The notes under the pieces are model-generated. The model saw only the letters and a list, made by a program, of their open reading frames with translations. It ran no database searches and was not told where the DNA came from. Shown here one piece after another: positions 55,573-64,000 of a stretch of DNA of 64,000 bases. This DNA is from Lacisediminimonas profundi. GTDB taxonomy: Bacteria > Pseudomonadota > Gammaproteobacteria > Burkholderiales > Burkholderiaceae_D. The DNA is taken from positions 1 to 64,000 of the forward strand of contig NZ_VTTH01000005.1 of the NCBI RefSeq assembly GCF_008831265.1. Direction: 5' to 3'. Position 1 is the first letter of the stretch, and every line of letters starts with the position of its first letter. A program made the translations under genes and the position numbers.

Positions 55573-56691
55573 ATGCAAGACCTATCCCTGATCGAGACCC
55601 TGAGCGCGCGCGACTTGCCCGATGTGCCCGTGCTTGGCACCCTGGTGGAGCAAATCGTCTACCTGCTGAATTCAAGCGTATTTTTTTCCGACATCATCAT
55701 TCACCAGAACAGCCCGATCATGCTGCGCCAGCCCAAGGGCCTGGTTGCCGTGAGCGACACGCCGGTCACGCTGGAGGAGATGGAGGAATTCTTTGCCGTC
55801 ATCGAACCGGACTGGGAAGACCGCATCCGCGACCGCGCCTTCGACCGCGCCAAGGACCTGCACAGCGCGCGCATCCGGCTGAATTGCTTCACCTTCCAGG
55901 CCAGGAAGCGCCTGGGCTGCGTGATCCGGCGTTTTCCGACCGAGCCGATCGCGCTCGCCAAAACCGGTCTGCCGGAGGACGCACGCAAGTTCGCCACCCT
56001 GCACAGCGGCCTGGTCCTGATCGTCGGCGACACCTGCCAGGGAAAATCGACTACCGCGGCATCGATGCTCGACGAAATCAACAAGACCCGTTCCGGCCAC
56101 ATCATCACGATCGAGGATCCGGTCGAGACGCTGATACCGCAGCGTCACTGCATCATCACCCAGCGCGAAGTCGGCCCCGATGGCGATACCCAGAGCTACT
56201 ACCTGGGCGCCCTCGATGCGCTGCGTGAACGGCCGGACGTGGTCCTGATCGGCGAAATCCGGGATGCCGAGACGGCGCGCGAAGCCGTGGCCCTGGCCGA
56301 ATCCGGACCGCTGGTGATCGCCTCGCTGCACGCGCGCTCGACCGAGATGGGCCTGCAGAAAATGCTGCGGCTGCTGGGCAACACCGATTCCGAAGCCCAG
56401 GCGCTGGCGTCCAACCTGCGCGGCGTCCTGTGCCAGGCTTTGCTGGCCGCCCGCGACGGCCGCTCCTACCATCTCGCGACCGAATGCCTGACCATGAATC
56501 CGGAGGCCATGCGCTTGATCGAAACGCGCAACATGAGCGGCATCCGCAGCCTGCTGGACCGCCTCGACCGGGATCCGGCGTCGGGATCACACACGATGAA
56601 CAGCGACCTGGCACTGCTGCTCAAGGCCGGGAAAATCACGATGGAAAATGCGCGCCAGGTGAGCACGGATCGGGCCAATCTGCCGGTGTGA
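55573..56691 (+). CDS. PilT/PilU-like ATPase with unusual Walker A
   Basis: 372 residues, resembling pilus retraction ATPases (PilT/PilU/DotB-like). The P-loop at 152-160 reads GDTCQGKST; the usual sequence is GPTGSGKST, so the GKST core is kept but the preceding residues are not. The Asp box HIITIEDPVE, the Walker B VLIGEIRDAETA and the His box VIASLHARST are present. No pilus genes are adjacent; the only pilus-like genes are the TcpQ/secretin fragments at 30.9-32 kb, 24 kb away. Its partner machine cannot be told from this window. Confidence 0.82.
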   Translation: MQDLSLIETLSARDLPDVPVLGTLVEQIVYLLNSSVFFSDIIIHQNSPIMLRQPKGLVAVSDTPVTLEEMEEFFAVIEPDWEDRIRDRAFDRAKDLHSARIRLNCFTFQARKRLGCVIRRFPTEPIALAKTGLPEDARKFATLHSGLVLIVGDTCQGKSTTAASMLDEINKTRSGHIITIEDPVETLIPQRHCIITQREVGPDGDTQSYYLGALDALRERPDVVLIGEIRDAETAREAVALAESGPLVIASLHARSTEMGLQKMLRLLGNTDSEAQALASNLRGVLCQALLAARDGRSYHLATECLTMNPEAMRLIETRNMSGIRSLLDRLDRDPASGSHTMNSDLALLLKAGKITMENARQVSTDRANLPV

Positions 56692-56714
56692 GCCGGGTGT
56701 ACGCACGCAGGCCA

Positions 56715-57545
56715 AGAACGATCACTCCCCATAACCGTGGGTGAGCGGTGTTGTGGATTTTTGGCTCTCTGGCTTGCGGGTTGTGTGGCTGGGTTTGATC
56801 GCTGTGGCTGTGAAGCCGGGAGACACCCCGGCGGGTGTGTCCCTTTCTTTTAGAAAAAGAAAGGAACCAAAGAAAAAACGTCAAAACCCACTTGGCTAAC
56901 GCCCGCTTCGATAGCCAACCAGACTCGGATGTCTGGGCTAATCCAGTGCGGCGTTCGCGAGGAAGGTCCTGCCACACGTTCGCCTATGACCGGGATCAGT
57001 CAACCCGCTTCAATGCCGCCGACCGCACACTACCGCTCGTTGACTCTCAATTATTTTCGAAGCCGCTAATTGGCACTTGAGGTCGGGTTGCCAGCGGGGC
57101 GCGGCGTCCCTGAAATTTTCTGCTGCAATTTGCCTTTCCTTGCCCTTCTTTGAGCAGCCCCGTCGCTTGTTTGAAGCTTCGAAAAACATTAAGAGTCAAC
57201 GGTGCGCCGGGCATCGGTATAAGACACTTCATGGGGTTGGCTGATTAGGTAAGCGGCACACAGCCGAGGGATCATCACTCGCGAGCGTCGCACTGGATTA
57301 GCCCAGACATCCGAGTCTGGTTGCCTATCGAAGCGGGCGTTGGCCAAGTGGGTTTTGACCTACTTTTCTTTGGTTCCTTTCTTTTTTCAAAAGAAAGGAA
57401 CACACCCGCCGGGGTGTCTCCCGGCTTCACAACCACAACCATCAAACCCAGCCACACGAACCGCAAGCCAAAAGCCGCAAAACAACCAAACCACTCACCC
57501 AAGAATGTGGGTAATGCTCAGCCCTTGAAAGGGAGGGAGCGTTCG
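56715..57545. repeat. Composite near-palindromic repeat element E2
   Basis: Same architecture and orientation as E1 (22735-23530): a rightward arm with hairpin about 56838-56867, a ~100-bp spacer, and a leftward arm with hairpin 57373-57401. The outer ends are complementary over ~25 bp with few mismatches (left CCATAACCGTGGGTGAGCGG; right CCACTCACCCAAGAATGTGG), as expected of terminal inverted repeats. It is followed by GGGAGGGAGC sequence also found near 9045. It lies between the convergent pilT-like and acyl-CoA dehydrogenase genes. No gene was recognised in it or in the rest of the gap to 57629. Confidence 0.87.
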
Positions 57546-57629
57546 TGGCGTGCGTCGGGCCACGCCATGAACTCAGGATATGGGCATTGATCAGCATTCA
57601 AGGTGCGTTGCATTCCCGATGCGCCCACG

Positions 57630-58790
57630 TCAACGCTGCACACCCCGATCCAGCCGTGCATACCGCCCCAGGTGGTAATCGACATCCCCGAACTGCTGCG
57701 CAATCACCATCAGGCGCCGGAAGGTGTGGCTCAACTTGAGTTCCTCGGTCATCCCGATGCCCCCGTGCAGTTGCACCGACTCGTGCGCCACCAGCCGGCA
57801 GGCCTGGCCGATGCGGATCTTGGCGGCGGAAATCAGGCGGCTGCGCTCGCGTGGATCACGCTCCGTGTCGGCCTTGACGCACGCCAGGCACGCCATCGAC
57901 TTCGCCTGCTCATGCTCGATCATCATTTCCACCATCCGGTGCTGCAAGGCCTGGAAGCTGCCAAGCGCGACGCCAAACTGACGCCGGGTCTTCAGGTATT
58001 CCAGCGTCTGCGCATTGGCATCGGCAATGGCGCCCACTGCCTCGGCGCAGACCAGGGCAGTGGCAAAGTCGATCACTTCCTCGATCAGCGGCAAGGCGCC
58101 ATCAACGACACCAATCAATGCGTCATCGCCCACCTTCACCTGGTCGAAGATGATGTCGCTTGCCGGCATTTCGTCCACGGTACGGAAGGGACTGGCTGTC
58201 ACGCCCGCCGCCCCGGCATCGACCAGGAACAGGCTGATGCCGTCCCGCTCACCCGCATCGCCGGTCGTCCTGGCGCTCACGACCAGCCGATCCGCAACCG
58301 TCCCGTGCACCACCATGCATTTCCCGCCGTCGATTCTCCAGCCATCGCCTGCACCTTTCTCCCTCTTCGCCCGCACGGCAACGCTCTCGGGCCGGTAGCG
58401 TGCATGGCGTTCCATGTGGGCGAAAGCCAGTTTCATCTTGCCGGCGGCGACCGCTGGCAAAATCGCAGCCCGCTGCGCATCGCTGCCACCGCGCACGATG
58501 AATTGCGCGGCCAGGCCGGCGGTAGCGAGATAGGGCTCGACCAGCAGCGCGCCGCCGAACGCTTCCATCACCGGCATCATGTCGACCGCGCCTGCGCCGA
58601 ATCCGCCATACTCTTCAGAAAATGGCAGGGCCAGCACGCCCAGTTCGGCCAGTGTCTGCCACACGCTGTCGCCACAGCCCGATCCTGACGCCACGATTTT
58701 CTTGCGGGCCTCGAAGCCGTAATCCTTCGCCACGAAACGGGCAAGGGCATCGGCAAATTGTTTCTGTTCGTCGCTGTATTCGAAATTCAT
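57630..58790 (-). CDS. Acyl-CoA dehydrogenase (subunit A of an adjacent pair)
   Basis: 386 residues, an FAD acyl-CoA dehydrogenase (MNFEYSDEQKQFADALARFV; FGVALGSFQALQHRMVEM; AHESVQLHGGIGMTEELKLS). It removes two hydrogens from the alpha-beta bond of an acyl-CoA, passing electrons to ETF. Paired, non-identical dehydrogenase genes often encode heteromeric enzymes, as in steroid side-chain catabolism, and the partner gene lies 34 bp upstream. Last gene of the minus-strand operon before E2. Confidence 0.88.
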   Translation of the reverse strand: MNFEYSDEQKQFADALARFVAKDYGFEARKKIVASGSGCGDSVWQTLAELGVLALPFSEEYGGFGAGAVDMMPVMEAFGGALLVEPYLATAGLAAQFIVRGGSDAQRAAILPAVAAGKMKLAFAHMERHARYRPESVAVRAKREKGAGDGWRIDGGKCMVVHGTVADRLVVSARTTGDAGERDGISLFLVDAGAAGVTASPFRTVDEMPASDIIFDQVKVGDDALIGVVDGALPLIEEVIDFATALVCAEAVGAIADANAQTLEYLKTRRQFGVALGSFQALQHRMVEMMIEHEQAKSMACLACVKADTERDPRERSRLISAAKIRIGQACRLVAHESVQLHGGIGMTEELKLSHTFRRLMVIAQQFGDVDYHLGRYARLDRGVQR

Positions 58791-58824
58791 TTCGTTGGCT
58801 CTGTTGCGCTGCCTGCCACCCGCC

Positions 58825-60033
58825 TCACAGGCCGAGGCTCATCTTGGCAAGGATGTTGCGTTGGACCTCGTCGGAGCCGCCATAGATGGTGACCTTGCGC
58901 AGGTTCAGGTAGCGCGAGGTGATGGCAGCCAGCAAGGCAGCCGCTTCTTCCTCTCCGGACGCCTTGTCGCTGCCAGCCATTTCCCGGTGCGCCAGCGGCC
59001 CTGCCACCTTCAGCATCAACTCGGACAGCGCCTGTTGTATCGCGGTCCCCTTCAGCTTCAGGATCGACACCTCGGGACCGGGCGGGCGTCCGGTGCGCCG
59101 CATCTCGTCGATGAAGCGCAGGTTGGTGATCTCCAGCGCCATCAGTTCAACTTCCACCCGCGTAAGCTGGTCGCGAAATCGCGGGTCATCAAGCAGCGCG
59201 ACGCCGTCGTCCTGCACCTCGGCTGCCAGTGCCCTGAGGCGGGCAAGCTGGCGCTTGGAAGGCGCGATGCGGCCCGAGTTAAGCCGCTCGTATCCGAGCA
59301 GGAACTTGGCGACGGTCCAGCCCCGCCCTTCCTCGTGCACCAGGTTTTCAACCGGCACCCGCACGTCGTCGAGGAAGACTTCATTGACCTCGTGGCTGCC
59401 ATCCATCAGCATCAGCGGCCGCACCGTGACGCCGGGCGAATTCATGTCGATCAGCAAGAAGGAAATCCCCTCCTGCGGCTTGGCGGCTGCCGGGTCGGAC
59501 CGTACCAGGCAGAACATCCAGTTGGCCCATTGCGCCTGCGTGGTCCAGGTCTTCTGGCCATTCACCAGGTAGTGGTCGCCGTCGCTGCTGCGGACCAGTT
59601 CGGCACGGGTCTTGAGCGAGGCAAGGTCGGAGCCGGCGCCAGGTTCCGAATAGCCCTGGCACCAGAAGTCCTCGCCACTGTAAATGCGCGGCAGGAAGCG
59701 TTGTTTCTGTTCCGGCGTGCCGTAGTGGATCAGCACCGGCGCGCACATCAGCAGGCTCAGCGCCGGCAATGGCGGGGCGCCGGCATAGCCGCATTCTTCC
59801 TCGAAGATGAAGCGCTGCACCGGATTCCAGCCAGTGCCGCCCCATTCGAGCGGCCAGCTCGGCGCAACCCAGCCTTTGGCGGCGAGGATGCGGTGCCAGC
59901 CCATCACTTCTTCCTTTGACAGATGCGCGTAGCGTGCGACTTTTTCCTTCAGCGCCGGCGGCAGGTTTGCTGCCAGCCAGCTGCGCACTTCGTCGCGAAA
60001 TGCCAGTTCTTCCTGCGAATAGTTCAGGTCCAT
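58825..60033 (-). CDS. Acyl-CoA dehydrogenase (subunit B of an adjacent pair)
   Basis: 402 residues from ATG 60033 (AAGGAA upstream). Family sequence: CQGYSEPGAGSDLASLKTRA, YLVNGQKTWTTQAQWANWMF, and the C-terminal TIYGGSDEVQRNILAKM. The C-terminal Glu of medium-chain enzymes (YEG) is Gly here, so any catalytic base must lie elsewhere or in the partner. Probably forms a complex with the dehydrogenase at 57630. Confidence 0.88.
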   Translation of the reverse strand: MDLNYSQEELAFRDEVRSWLAANLPPALKEKVARYAHLSKEEVMGWHRILAAKGWVAPSWPLEWGGTGWNPVQRFIFEEECGYAGAPPLPALSLLMCAPVLIHYGTPEQKQRFLPRIYSGEDFWCQGYSEPGAGSDLASLKTRAELVRSSDGDHYLVNGQKTWTTQAQWANWMFCLVRSDPAAAKPQEGISFLLIDMNSPGVTVRPLMLMDGSHEVNEVFLDDVRVPVENLVHEEGRGWTVAKFLLGYERLNSGRIAPSKRQLARLRALAAEVQDDGVALLDDPRFRDQLTRVEVELMALEITNLRFIDEMRRTGRPPGPEVSILKLKGTAIQQALSELMLKVAGPLAHREMAGSDKASGEEEAAALLAAITSRYLNLRKVTIYGGSDEVQRNILAKMSLGL

Positions 60034-60111
60034 GCACTTTCCTTGCACGCCGGGACGGCGAGTGCCGTCCCGGCGCGGTCCCTCAACTCAGATCGTCAAC
60101 TTGTGCTCGAA

Positions 60112-60534
60112 TCAGGCAGGCTCGAAGCAAGGATAGTTGATGTCATCCGACAGCTTTTCCCAGCAGACCTTGACCGGCATGTCGATCTTCACGTCCTCGG
60201 CCTTGACGTTGCAGATGTTGCACAACATGCGCACGCCCTCTTCCAGTTCGACCAGCGCAACCATGTAGGGCGTGCGGTCTTCGTGGCCGGGCCAGGCGTT
60301 GAAGTGGTTGGAGTAACTGTAGACATGGCCACGACCGGACACTTCACGCCATTCGAGATTGCGCTTGCCGTTGGCCATGCTGACCGGCCTCGGGAAAAAT
60401 TGCGGCTGGTTGGTGTCCTTGCAGTACTGGATCACCAGCTTGCCGTTCCTGGCAGCTTCCCAGAACGGCTTGGTGTCCATGTAGGTATTCACCCGTGGAA
60501 TCGGGCGCGGGGTCTTTTTCTCTGCGGTACTCAT
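60112..60534 (-). CDS. DUF35 OB-fold protein
   Basis: 140 residues. Contains the DUF35 pattern: an N-terminal region (PFWEAARNGKLVIQYCKDTN) where the usual zinc ribbon is reduced to single cysteines, then an OB-fold (VSGRGHVYSYSNHF; YMVALVELEEGVRMLCNIC). DUF35 proteins pair with thiolase-like enzymes and present acyl-CoA or stabilise them. It overlaps the thiolase-like gene by ATGA, which strongly supports a complex. Confidence 0.86.
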   Translation of the reverse strand: MSTAEKKTPRPIPRVNTYMDTKPFWEAARNGKLVIQYCKDTNQPQFFPRPVSMANGKRNLEWREVSGRGHVYSYSNHFNAWPGHEDRTPYMVALVELEEGVRMLCNICNVKAEDVKIDMPVKVCWEKLSDDINYPCFEPA

Positions 60535-61703
60535 GACTGCTCCAGGATCAAAACGTTGGACACGCCCCAGTTACGGCCGTAAGGAATCACGCCGATACCG
60601 GTAACCATGCAATTGCGCGGATCGGAGACCTGGCGCGCGCCGGCCTCGCCAAACATCTGCCGCACGCCTTCGACCAGGTTCAGGCCACCGCCAGCCAGGC
60701 CTGGCTGGCCGGCGGAAATCTGACCGCCGGAGGTATTGAGCGGCAGCGTGCCCTTGTACGACATGTCGGTATTGAGCACGAACTCGGCGCCCTTGCCCTT
60801 CTCGCAGAAGCCGATGTCTTCCAGCGTGATCAGCAGCGCGATCAGGAAGTCGTCGTACGGCATGATCATGCGGATGTCTTTTGGCGTCATGCCGGCCTTC
60901 TGCAGCGCCTTGGGCCCGGCCACCGAGAAGCCGGAGACCGTGATATCGGCCAGGCGGTCGTGACCCTTGAAATTGACCTTCTCGCCGTAGCCTACCGGGT
61001 GGATCATTTTCTTCAGGCCCAGCCGCTTTGCATTCTCGGTCGATGTCACCAGCACGCCATTGGCTCCGTCGCACACCATTACCGAATCAAGCACGCGGAT
61101 CGGTTCGGCCACGAACTTTGACTTCAGGTAGTCCTCTTCCGTCAGCGGCACCTGCAGCTTGTCGCAGGCAAGCGGATTCATCAGCGCATGGTTGCGCTGC
61201 GTGACGGCGAGCTTGGCGAGCGCCCGCTCGTCGAGTCCGTACTGGTGCTTGTAGCGCTGGCTGAGCAAGCCGAAGGCGCCGACCGGACCGCGCAGTCCGA
61301 CCGGATACTGGAACTCGCCGCGCTGCGCGCCCTGCTCCGGCGCCCGTCCCGAGGACTGGGCATCCGACGCAATCACCAGCACCGTCTTGCACAAGCCGTC
61401 CCGGATGGCAGCGGCCGCACGGGCGATGCCGCCGATGCCGGACCCGCCGCCCAAGCCGTTGAGCTGCATCCACTCAGGCTCCAGGCCGAGCATCTCGCAC
61501 ATGTAGACGCCCCAAAACGGATTGCCAGTCTCGCTCATGGTTTCAGCGATCGCCAGTCCGTCGATCTCGGAGCGGTCGATACCGGTCTGGTTCAGTATCT
61601 GCTCCAGCACGTCACCAGCAAGATCGTACGAACTCCTGCCTCCCCGCAACGTGACCTTGGTTTCGCCATAGCCGACTACGGCAATGTCTTTTCCTTGTTT
61701 CAT
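60531..61703 (-). CDS. SCP2-type thiolase-like protein lacking thiolase catalytic residues
   Basis: 390 residues with a thiolase fold of the SCPx/lipid-transfer type. The nucleophile motif NxxCxSG reads NGLGGGSG (from Asn82), and the catalytic His motif GHP reads GQPGLAGG. PcaF in this same window keeps both. Similar proteins such as mycobacterial Ltp2 are retro-aldolases that work with a DUF35 partner, or lipid-transfer-like proteins. Here a DUF35 gene is translationally coupled. GAGGAG precedes the ATG. A side-chain aldolase role is plausible but not shown. Confidence 0.82.
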   Translation of the reverse strand: MKQGKDIAVVGYGETKVTLRGGRSSYDLAGDVLEQILNQTGIDRSEIDGLAIAETMSETGNPFWGVYMCEMLGLEPEWMQLNGLGGGSGIGGIARAAAAIRDGLCKTVLVIASDAQSSGRAPEQGAQRGEFQYPVGLRGPVGAFGLLSQRYKHQYGLDERALAKLAVTQRNHALMNPLACDKLQVPLTEEDYLKSKFVAEPIRVLDSVMVCDGANGVLVTSTENAKRLGLKKMIHPVGYGEKVNFKGHDRLADITVSGFSVAGPKALQKAGMTPKDIRMIMPYDDFLIALLITLEDIGFCEKGKGAEFVLNTDMSYKGTLPLNTSGGQISAGQPGLAGGGLNLVEGVRQMFGEAGARQVSDPRNCMVTGIGVIPYGRNWGVSNVLILEQS

Positions 61704-61733
61704 ATCTCCTCGTCCATTTGATCCAACTTTTGA

Positions 61734-62780
61734 TTACTCGACCTTGATGCCACGCGACTTGATCACTTTGCCCCAACGGTCGATTTCCTGGGCAATGTGC
61801 GTTCCGAACTGCTCCGGCGTGCCGCCCACCGGTGTCATGCCAATCTTGAGCATGCTGGCGCGTACCTCGGGTAGCGCCAGGATGCCGTTGATTTCCTTGT
61901 TGAGCCTGTTGACGACATCCGGCGGCGTCCCGGATTTCATCAGCAGGCCGAACCATGTGCCGCCGATGGCGTCGGGATAGCCCTGTTCGGCAAATGTCGC
62001 CACGTTCGGCAGCGCCGACCAGCGGTCGCGGCGCGGAATGCCGAGCGCGCGCAGGCGGTCGCCTTCGACCATGGCCATCAGTTGAGGTGAAACGCTGAAA
62101 ACACCGACGCTGGTATGTCCCCCGAGAATCGCAGTGGTCAGCGGCGCCAGGCCTTTGTAGGGAACGTGCAGCATCTCGATGCCTGCCAGCTGGTTCAGCA
62201 ACTCCATCATCAGATGGGTACCGGTCGCAATGCCGGGCGTGCCGAAGCTGATCTCGCCGGGCTTTGCCTTCGCCATCTTCACAAGATCAGCAAAAGACTT
62301 GATCGGGGAGTCGGAGCGCACCACCACCAGCTGCGATACGTCGGCCAGCAGCGCCAGCGGCGCGAAGTCACGGCGCGTGTCGTACGGCATGTTGGGGAAG
62401 ATCGATGGATTGGTCGCATGCGGTACCGCCACCAGCAGCATCGTGTAACCGTCCGCAGGCTGGCTCAGCAGGTACTGCGAGGCCACCCTTTCATTGGCGC
62501 CCGGCCGCGGCTCCACGATCACCGGCTGGCCGATGCGAGGCGCCAGCGCTTCGCCGATACGGCGCGCCAGGAAATCGACCGAGCCTCCAGCATCGTAAGC
62601 CAGCACGATCTTCAGTGGCTTGTTCGGGAAGGACTGGGCAGATGCATGCGCCGCCACCAGCATGCCGACAGCCAGCATGGCGGCCTTGGTGGTGGTCCAG
62701 GTGGCAGCACGGCTCGCAGACCGGATGCGCAGCGACAGGCGCCGCAGCCCGGCGCCGATGCTTTGCAGTTTTTCATGCAT
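61734..62780 (-). CDS. Bug family tripartite tricarboxylate-type substrate-binding protein
   Basis: 348 residues with a long N-terminal signal region (MLAVGMLVAAHASAQ, mature start about QSFPNKPLKIVLAY). It has the Bug signature PNKPLKIVLAYDAGGSVDFL and YKGLAPLTTAILGGH. Bug proteins bind carboxylates in the periplasm for TctAB-type transporters or as sensors; they are very numerous in Burkholderiales. AAGGAG precedes the ATG. It lies within the acyl-CoA degradation operon and may bind its starting acid. Confidence 0.9.
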   Translation of the reverse strand: MHEKLQSIGAGLRRLSLRIRSASRAATWTTTKAAMLAVGMLVAAHASAQSFPNKPLKIVLAYDAGGSVDFLARRIGEALAPRIGQPVIVEPRPGANERVASQYLLSQPADGYTMLLVAVPHATNPSIFPNMPYDTRRDFAPLALLADVSQLVVVRSDSPIKSFADLVKMAKAKPGEISFGTPGIATGTHLMMELLNQLAGIEMLHVPYKGLAPLTTAILGGHTSVGVFSVSPQLMAMVEGDRLRALGIPRRDRWSALPNVATFAEQGYPDAIGGTWFGLLMKSGTPPDVVNRLNKEINGILALPEVRASMLKIGMTPVGGTPEQFGTHIAQEIDRWGKVIKSRGIKVE

Positions 62781-62799
62781 TGCCGTTCTCCTTGCCCTT

Positions 62800-64000
62800 T
62801 CAGGCAGTGGTTTCGAGGAATTTCTCGCGCAGCTCGCGCTTCAATACCTTGCCAGTGCTGTTTTCCGGCAGCGCGGGCAGGAAGCGGAAGAACTTGGGTT
62901 TCTTGTAACTGGCAATGCGCTCCACGCACCACGTGGTCAGCGCCTCGGGCAGGGCATGCATGCCGGGGCGCAGCACGACGAAGGCGGCAACGGCTTCGCC
63001 AAAGATCGGGTCGGGCACGCCGACCACGGCGGCCTGCGCTACTGCCTCATGCGAGCACAGCGCTGCCTCCACCTCTTTCGAATAGATGTTGTAGCCGCCG
63101 GACAGGATCATGTCCTTCTTGCGGTCGACGATCGTCACATAGCCGTCGGCGTCGATCGTGGCCATGTCGCCGGTCGCGAACCAGCCGTTGCGGATCGATT
63201 CCCGGTTGGCCTCCGGCCGGCGGTAGTACTCACGCATGTTGAGGTAGCGCCCCGGCTCTCCGGTGCGCACCCACACCTCGCCCGGCTCGCCCACGGCAAC
63301 CTGGCAGCCCTGGTCGTCGAGCAACTTCATCTCTATTCCGGGCAGCACGCGACCGACCGTGGCCGCATGGCTGATCTGCTCGTGCGGCTTGAGCAGCGTG
63401 ATCACGCCGACTTCGGTCATCGCGAAGAAGGAATACAGCTTGACCGATGGCAGCCGCTGCATCAACTCCGCCTTCAGGTCGACCGCGAAGGCTTCACCTG
63501 TGGCCAGTATTCGTTCGAGGGAAGCGAAGCGCTGTGGCGCTTTCACGATCTCGGGCATCAACAGCCGCACCACGGTCGGCACCACGCCAAGCACCGTGAT
63601 GCGTTCGGCCTCGATGATGCGCGCAATGTCGGCAACGTCGAAGCGCGGCGCAATGACCAGCGTGCATCCATGCACCAGCATGTTTCCCATCCTGGCGAAT
63701 GCGGTACGGTGCGCGAGCGGGGTCGTGATCAGGATGCGGTCACTCTCGCCGATGCCCCAGTACAGTCCATTCATGAAGCCGTTCACGATGATGAAGTTGG
63801 ACTGGGTCAGCACCGCACCCTTCGGCTTGCCGGTGGTACCGGAGGTATAGGAAATCATGCAGTCGTCGAATTCGACCGGCACTTCCTGCCGCAATCCGCC
63901 CTGCTGTTGCAGCATGGCGCTGAAATCGTGTTCCCCGGCCCGCGGCGCGCCATTCACCGCGATCCGCTGCAGGCCGGTGGCGCCGGCGGCGGCCCGATCG
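62800..64000 (-). CDS. AMP-dependent acyl-CoA ligase (5' end outside window)
   Basis: At least 400 residues; the frame remains open to the right edge, so the N-terminal part is missing. The P-loop ISYTSGTTGKPKGAVLTQS, YSFFAMTEVG, GWFATGDMATIDADG, DRKKDMILSGGYNIYSKEVE and the C-terminal ENSTGKVLKRELRE are present. It activates a carboxylic acid as CoA ester and is the most upstream gene of the operon seen here. The GTG at 63957 is not taken as the start because homologous sequence continues upstream of it. Confidence 0.88.
   Translation of the reverse strand, partial: DRAAAGATGLQRIAVNGAPRAGEHDFSAMLQQQGGLRQEVPVEFDDCMISYTSGTTGKPKGAVLTQSNFIIVNGFMNGLYWGIGESDRILITTPLAHRTAFARMGNMLVHGCTLVIAPRFDVADIARIIEAERITVLGVVPTVVRLLMPEIVKAPQRFASLERILATGEAFAVDLKAELMQRLPSVKLYSFFAMTEVGVITLLKPHEQISHAATVGRVLPGIEMKLLDDQGCQVAVGEPGEVWVRTGEPGRYLNMREYYRRPEANRESIRNGWFATGDMATIDADGYVTIVDRKKDMILSGGYNIYSKEVEAALCSHEAVAQAAVVGVPDPIFGEAVAAFVVLRPGMHALPEALTTWCVERIASYKKPKFFRFLPALPENSTGKVLKRELREKFLETTA

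Overview
The window reads as a chromosomal segment of a high-GC betaproteobacterium. Protein style, the clustered and fused liv transporter genes, the protocatechuate gene set with a PcaR-type regulator, and the Bug-type binding protein all fit Burkholderiales, most likely Oxalobacteraceae; the genus cannot be fixed from sequence alone. No rRNA, tRNA, CRISPR array, transposase or phage gene was recognised.

Layout. (1) 1-660: a repeat block that returns inverted at 27430-28058. (2) 668-20549: an aromatic-acid catabolic island with a PaaK-type CoA ligase, a LysR regulator, a two-subunit indolepyruvate/arylglyoxylate-type 2-oxoacid oxidoreductase, a second acyl-CoA ligase, a DpgC-family cofactor-free dioxygenase, a hotdog thioesterase, a PadB-like molybdenum oxidoreductase with a fused PadC-PadD electron-transfer/membrane subunit, and a liv-type ABC importer. 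(3) 20812-26033: a small Ser-rich membrane protein, a secreted alpha/beta hydrolase, an amidase, a DUF2237 protein and a secreted HELRH protein. (4) 26242-27423: pobA. (5) 28526-38943: a SPINDLY-type O-GlcNAc-transferase-like protein, then a type III secretion satellite locus (SctN ATPase, SctW gatekeeper, CesT-like chaperone, several unknown proteins) plus a TcpQ-like protein and a truncated secretin-like lipoprotein. Three transcription units here carry the same promoter-like motif, GGAAC(C/T)-N15-TTACNNA, resembling an ECF/HrpL hrp box. (6) 38999-46842: a complete protocatechuate beta-ketoadipate operon (pcaIJFHGBDC) with divergent pcaR and matching operators. (7) 46948-56691: housekeeping and miscellaneous genes (metallophosphoesterase, thpR, tcdA, MFS, hemerythrin, pdxH, cfa, RDD protein, aldo/keto reductase, PilT-like ATPase). 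(8) 57630-64000: an acyl-CoA degradation operon (ligase, Bug protein, thiolase-like protein lacking catalytic residues, DUF35 protein, two acyl-CoA dehydrogenases).

How it may work together. The 668-15444 island encodes two chemically different ways to turn an arylacetyl-CoA into an arylglyoxylate: O2-dependent (DpgC type) and quinone-linked, O2-independent (PadBCD type). The 2-oxoacid oxidoreductase could then make an aroyl-CoA and the thioesterase a free benzoate. If the substrate is 4-hydroxyphenylacetate, the product is 4-hydroxybenzoate, the substrate of PobA, and the pca operon finishes the route to central metabolism. This link is inference.

Several intergenic regions hold a modular repeat family built around a perfect GTTCCTTTCTTTT hairpin. 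Two composite copies (about 22735-23530 and 56715-57510) are near-palindromic and lie between convergent genes. The copy at 1-660 and its inverted partner at 27430-28058 carry 8-bp arrays and flank the catabolic island.
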